Assembly: GCA_028708945.1 (NCBI GenBank)
Contig: JAQVXV010000014.1
Span: forward strand, 8,707 to 19,816
DNA: 11,110 nt
Origin: Bacilli bacterium
Lineage (GTDB): Bacteria > Bacillota_I > Bacilli_A > RF39 > UBA660
Reading direction: 5' to 3'
Under the pieces are notes generated by a model. The model worked only from the letters and a program-made list of their open reading frames with translations. It had not been told where the DNA came from and did not search any database. This document shows positions 9,240 through 11,110 of this stretch, in pieces. Both the position numbers and the translations under genes were made by a program. Positions within the stretch are counted from its first letter, which is position 1. Every line of letters starts with the position of its first letter.

Positions 9240-10024
9240 TGAAAGCAAGAACATTAAGTGCTATTATTTTAATCGCAATTATTACACCGTTAATATATGT
9301 AGGGGGTATTCCATTTGCACTTATTATTGGTTTGATAGCTGTTATTGCAACTAAAGAGATTAATGATTTACATAGATATCCTATTTTAATTAAATTGTTA
9401 TCTTTTTTAACTTTAATTAGTATTGTATATAGTAACTTTGATGCTAATACGATAATTTTCGGTTTAAATTATAAGTATTTAAGTATATTAATATTAGTTT
9501 TAACTATACCAATAATATTTTATCAAGTTAAAGGTAAATATACGATTGAAGATGCATTTAAATTAATAGGATTTATTTTATTAATTGGTCTAGGTTTAAA
9601 TTATTTTATATTAGTTAGGAGTTTTGATTTAAATTACTTTTTATTTATGATTTTAATACCTATTATGACTGATACATTTGCATATATTGCTGGTATGATG
9701 ATAGGTAAACATAAAGTTACTAAATTAAGTCCGAAGAAGAGCTGGGAAGGTTATATTATAGGTTCATTGATGGGAACATTTATAATGACAGTGTTCTATA
9801 TTACGGTCATAAACAATCAAACTAATTTATTAATAGTTATTGCTATTATTTTCTTATTAACAGTAATAGGTCAAATAGGTGATTTAATTTTTAGTGCGAT
9901 AAAAAGACAATATAATATAAAAGATTTTGCTAATTTAATACCTGGTCATGGGGGGATATTAGATAGATTAGATAGTTTAATAATTGTAGCGATAACGTTT
10001 GTTATTTTTTTAGAATATTTATAA
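9239..10024 (+). CDS. cdsA: Phosphatidate cytidylyltransferase (CDP-diacylglycerol synthase)
   Basis: CdsA transfers CMP from CTP to phosphatidic acid, giving CDP-diacylglycerol, the precursor of phosphatidylglycerol and cardiolipin. It is an integral membrane enzyme. The 261-residue protein is hydrophobic almost throughout, with roughly seven or eight probable transmembrane segments, starting with one at about 7-36. Family motifs cluster in the C-terminal half: a polar TDTFAY (144-149) in a membrane segment, SPKKSWEG (164-171), QIGDL (212-216), and the CDP-diglyceride synthase signature running from S219-x-x-K-R through K228-D to HGGILDRLD (237-245), whose acidic residues bind metal. The length is typical. 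The start is fixed by GGAGG at 9228-9232; the ATG shares a base with the uppS TAA. The next gene follows after 12 bases, consistent with one operon. Confidence is high from the signature. Confidence 0.97.
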   Translation: MKARTLSAIILIAIITPLIYVGGIPFALIIGLIAVIATKEINDLHRYPILIKLLSFLTLISIVYSNFDANTIIFGLNYKYLSILILVLTIPIIFYQVKGKYTIEDAFKLIGFILLIGLGLNYFILVRSFDLNYFLFMILIPIMTDTFAYIAGMMIGKHKVTKLSPKKSWEGYIIGSLMGTFIMTVFYITVINNQTNLLIVIAIIFLLTVIGQIGDLIFSAIKRQYNIKDFANLIPGHGGILDRLDSLIIVAITFVIFLEYL

Positions 10025-10030
10025 GGGAGG
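10025..10030 (+). promoter_or_regulatory. Strong ribosome binding site of rseP
   Basis: GGGAGG sits six bases before the ATG at 10037 and begins directly after the cdsA TAA. It supports this start and shows that the whole cdsA-rseP junction is occupied by translation signals, leaving no room for a dxr gene. Confidence 0.8.
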
Positions 10031-10036
10031 AAATAT

Positions 10037-11086
10037 ATGACATTAGTTATATTAATTTTAATATTAGGTATTTTAATATTTGCTCATGAATTAGGACATT
10101 TTATATTTGCTAAATTATATGGTGTTTATGTTCACGAGTTTGCTTTAGGTATGGGGCCTAAAATATTTTCTTTTAAAAGAAAAAAGAAAAAAGATCCCAC
10201 TCTTTATTCATTAAGATTATTTCCTATTGGTGGCTTTTGTGCAATGGCTGGTGAAGTAGAAGAAGATTCTAAAGATGTCAAACCTAATGAATTTATGTGT
10301 AATAAAACTAAATTTCAAAGGTTTATGATTTTAATTTCAGGAGTAATGTTTAATTTTATATTAGCAATAGTACTATTATTTATGCAAAGTTTAATATGGG
10401 GTCATACTGAACAAAAAGCTATTGTAGGCAGTGCACCTGATGATTATCCGATTTCAGAAGCCGGAATTGAAATAGGAGATAAAATAATAAAATTAAATGG
10501 CCATAAAGTAAATTCATGGGATAAACTAATTATTGCTCTTAATTTAAAATATGACAGTGATACTTATGAATTTGTTGTTGAAAAAAAAGATGGTACTATA
10601 AAGAAATATGATATTACTCCAGTTATCGAAAAAAATGCTGACGGTAAAGATATAAAAGTTTTTGGCATTGGGGCAGGAGATAAAATATATAAAGGTTTCT
10701 TTGAATCAATTAGTTATGCATTTTTTAAATTTGATTCAATTATGTCATCAATGGTTATAATAATAGGAGCTTTATTTACAGGCAGTATAGGATTATCTAG
10801 CTTAGCAGGTCCAGTCGGAATGTATACTATAGTAGGTGACTCAGCAAAATATGGTATTCAAAGTTTGATGTATTTAACTGCATATTTGAGTATTAATTTA
10901 GGCTTTATTAACGCAATACCTTTTCCAGCATTTGATGGTGGTAGAATATTATTTATTTTAATAGAAGCTATTACTAAAAAGAAAGTAAATACTAATATCG
11001 AAGGAATATTTCATACTATTGGTTTTATTTTATTAATGTTACTAATGTTATTTATAACGGTAATGGATATTATAAAATTATTTTAA
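10037..11086 (+). CDS. rseP: Site-2 intramembrane zinc metalloprotease, RseP/RasP family (M50B)
   Basis: This multipass membrane protease cuts substrates inside the bilayer. In relatives it degrades anti-sigma factors after a first cut (RseA in E. coli, RsiW in Bacillus) and removes signal-peptide remnants. At 349 residues it is shorter than Bacillus RasP (about 420) and E. coli RseP (about 450). Features: transmembrane segment 1 with zinc-binding HELGH at 17-21 (H17, E18, H21); the region ending GGFCAMAGE (65-73); transmembrane segment near 96-119; one PDZ domain at about 127-200 (SEAGIEIGDKIIKLNG); a membrane segment about 238-252; LAGPVGMY (256-263); NAIPFPAFDGGR (292-303) with third zinc ligand D300; and a final membrane segment near 325-345. 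Only one PDZ domain is present, as is usual in Gram-positives. It is the last gene of the operon, ending in the terminator at 11085-11108. Its substrates cannot be told from this window. The symbol rasP is equally suitable. Confidence 0.96.
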   Translation: MTLVILILILGILIFAHELGHFIFAKLYGVYVHEFALGMGPKIFSFKRKKKKDPTLYSLRLFPIGGFCAMAGEVEEDSKDVKPNEFMCNKTKFQRFMILISGVMFNFILAIVLLFMQSLIWGHTEQKAIVGSAPDDYPISEAGIEIGDKIIKLNGHKVNSWDKLIIALNLKYDSDTYEFVVEKKDGTIKKYDITPVIEKNADGKDIKVFGIGAGDKIYKGFFESISYAFFKFDSIMSSMVIIIGALFTGSIGLSSLAGPVGMYTIVGDSAKYGIQSLMYLTAYLSINLGFINAIPFPAFDGGRILFILIEAITKKKVNTNIEGIFHTIGFILLMLLMLFITVMDIIKLF

Positions 11087-11108
11087 AAAGACAATTTGTC
11101 TTTTTTTT
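11085..11108 (+). terminator. Rho-independent terminator of uppS-cdsA-rseP
   Basis: AAAAAGACA (11085-11093), a three-base loop ATT, and TGTCTTTTT (11097-11105) make a perfect 9-bp stem. The T-run continues to 11108, eight T in all. The left arm starts inside the rseP TAA. This is the clearest terminator in the window, and it ends the operon directly after rseP. Confidence 0.85.
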
Positions 11109-11110
11109 AT

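Noticed and set aside
1..11110. Mobile elements, CRISPR arrays, defence or toxin-antitoxin genes
   Set aside because: No transposase, integrase, spaced repeats or small paired genes are visible; every long frame is a core housekeeping gene.

Overview
This window is ordinary core-genome housekeeping DNA from a strongly AT-rich, low-GC Gram-positive bacterium (Bacillota or a close Mollicutes/Erysipelotrichia-like relative). The main evidence is a full-length PolC, the Gram-positive replicative polymerase that carries its own proofreading exonuclease, together with RpoC, UppS, CdsA and an RseP/RasP-type site-2 protease whose signature motifs are all intact. Tryptophan is encoded by TGG throughout and no TGA interrupts a reading frame, so there is no sign of the UGA=Trp code of Mycoplasma and Spiroplasma. 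All five complete genes end in TAA. The lineage call is inference; no species can be named from the sequence alone.

Layout: all genes read on the + strand. (1) Positions 1-27 probably hold the last codons of rpoB, followed at once by rpoC (30-3725), which ends in a hairpin terminator that starts inside its stop codon. (2) A 420-bp gap (3726-4145) has no credible protein gene. It contains the rpoC terminator, an extended -10-like site near 3880, a second hairpin terminator near 4090, and a TATAAT just before polC, so it may encode a small RNA or may be decayed sequence. (3) polC (4146-8468) stands as its own unit. (4) A promoter-like sequence at 8493-8522 precedes a compact operon of uppS (8553-9239), cdsA (9239-10024) and rseP (10037-11086). 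A near-perfect hairpin plus T-run ends this operon and the window.

Functionally, the window joins transcription (RpoB/RpoC), replication (PolC) and an envelope operon. UppS makes the C55 lipid carrier precursor for cell-wall glycans, CdsA makes CDP-diacylglycerol for phospholipids, and RseP cleaves membrane substrates. Compared with the Bacillus arrangement uppS-cdsA-dxr-rasP-proS-polC, this window lacks dxr between cdsA and rseP, stops transcription after rseP, and has polC upstream instead of downstream. The usual rpoC neighbours rpsL-rpsG-fusA-tuf are also not next to rpoC. These gene-order changes and the noncoding gap are the most interesting points. I see no mobile element, CRISPR array, defence system or other novel multi-gene system.
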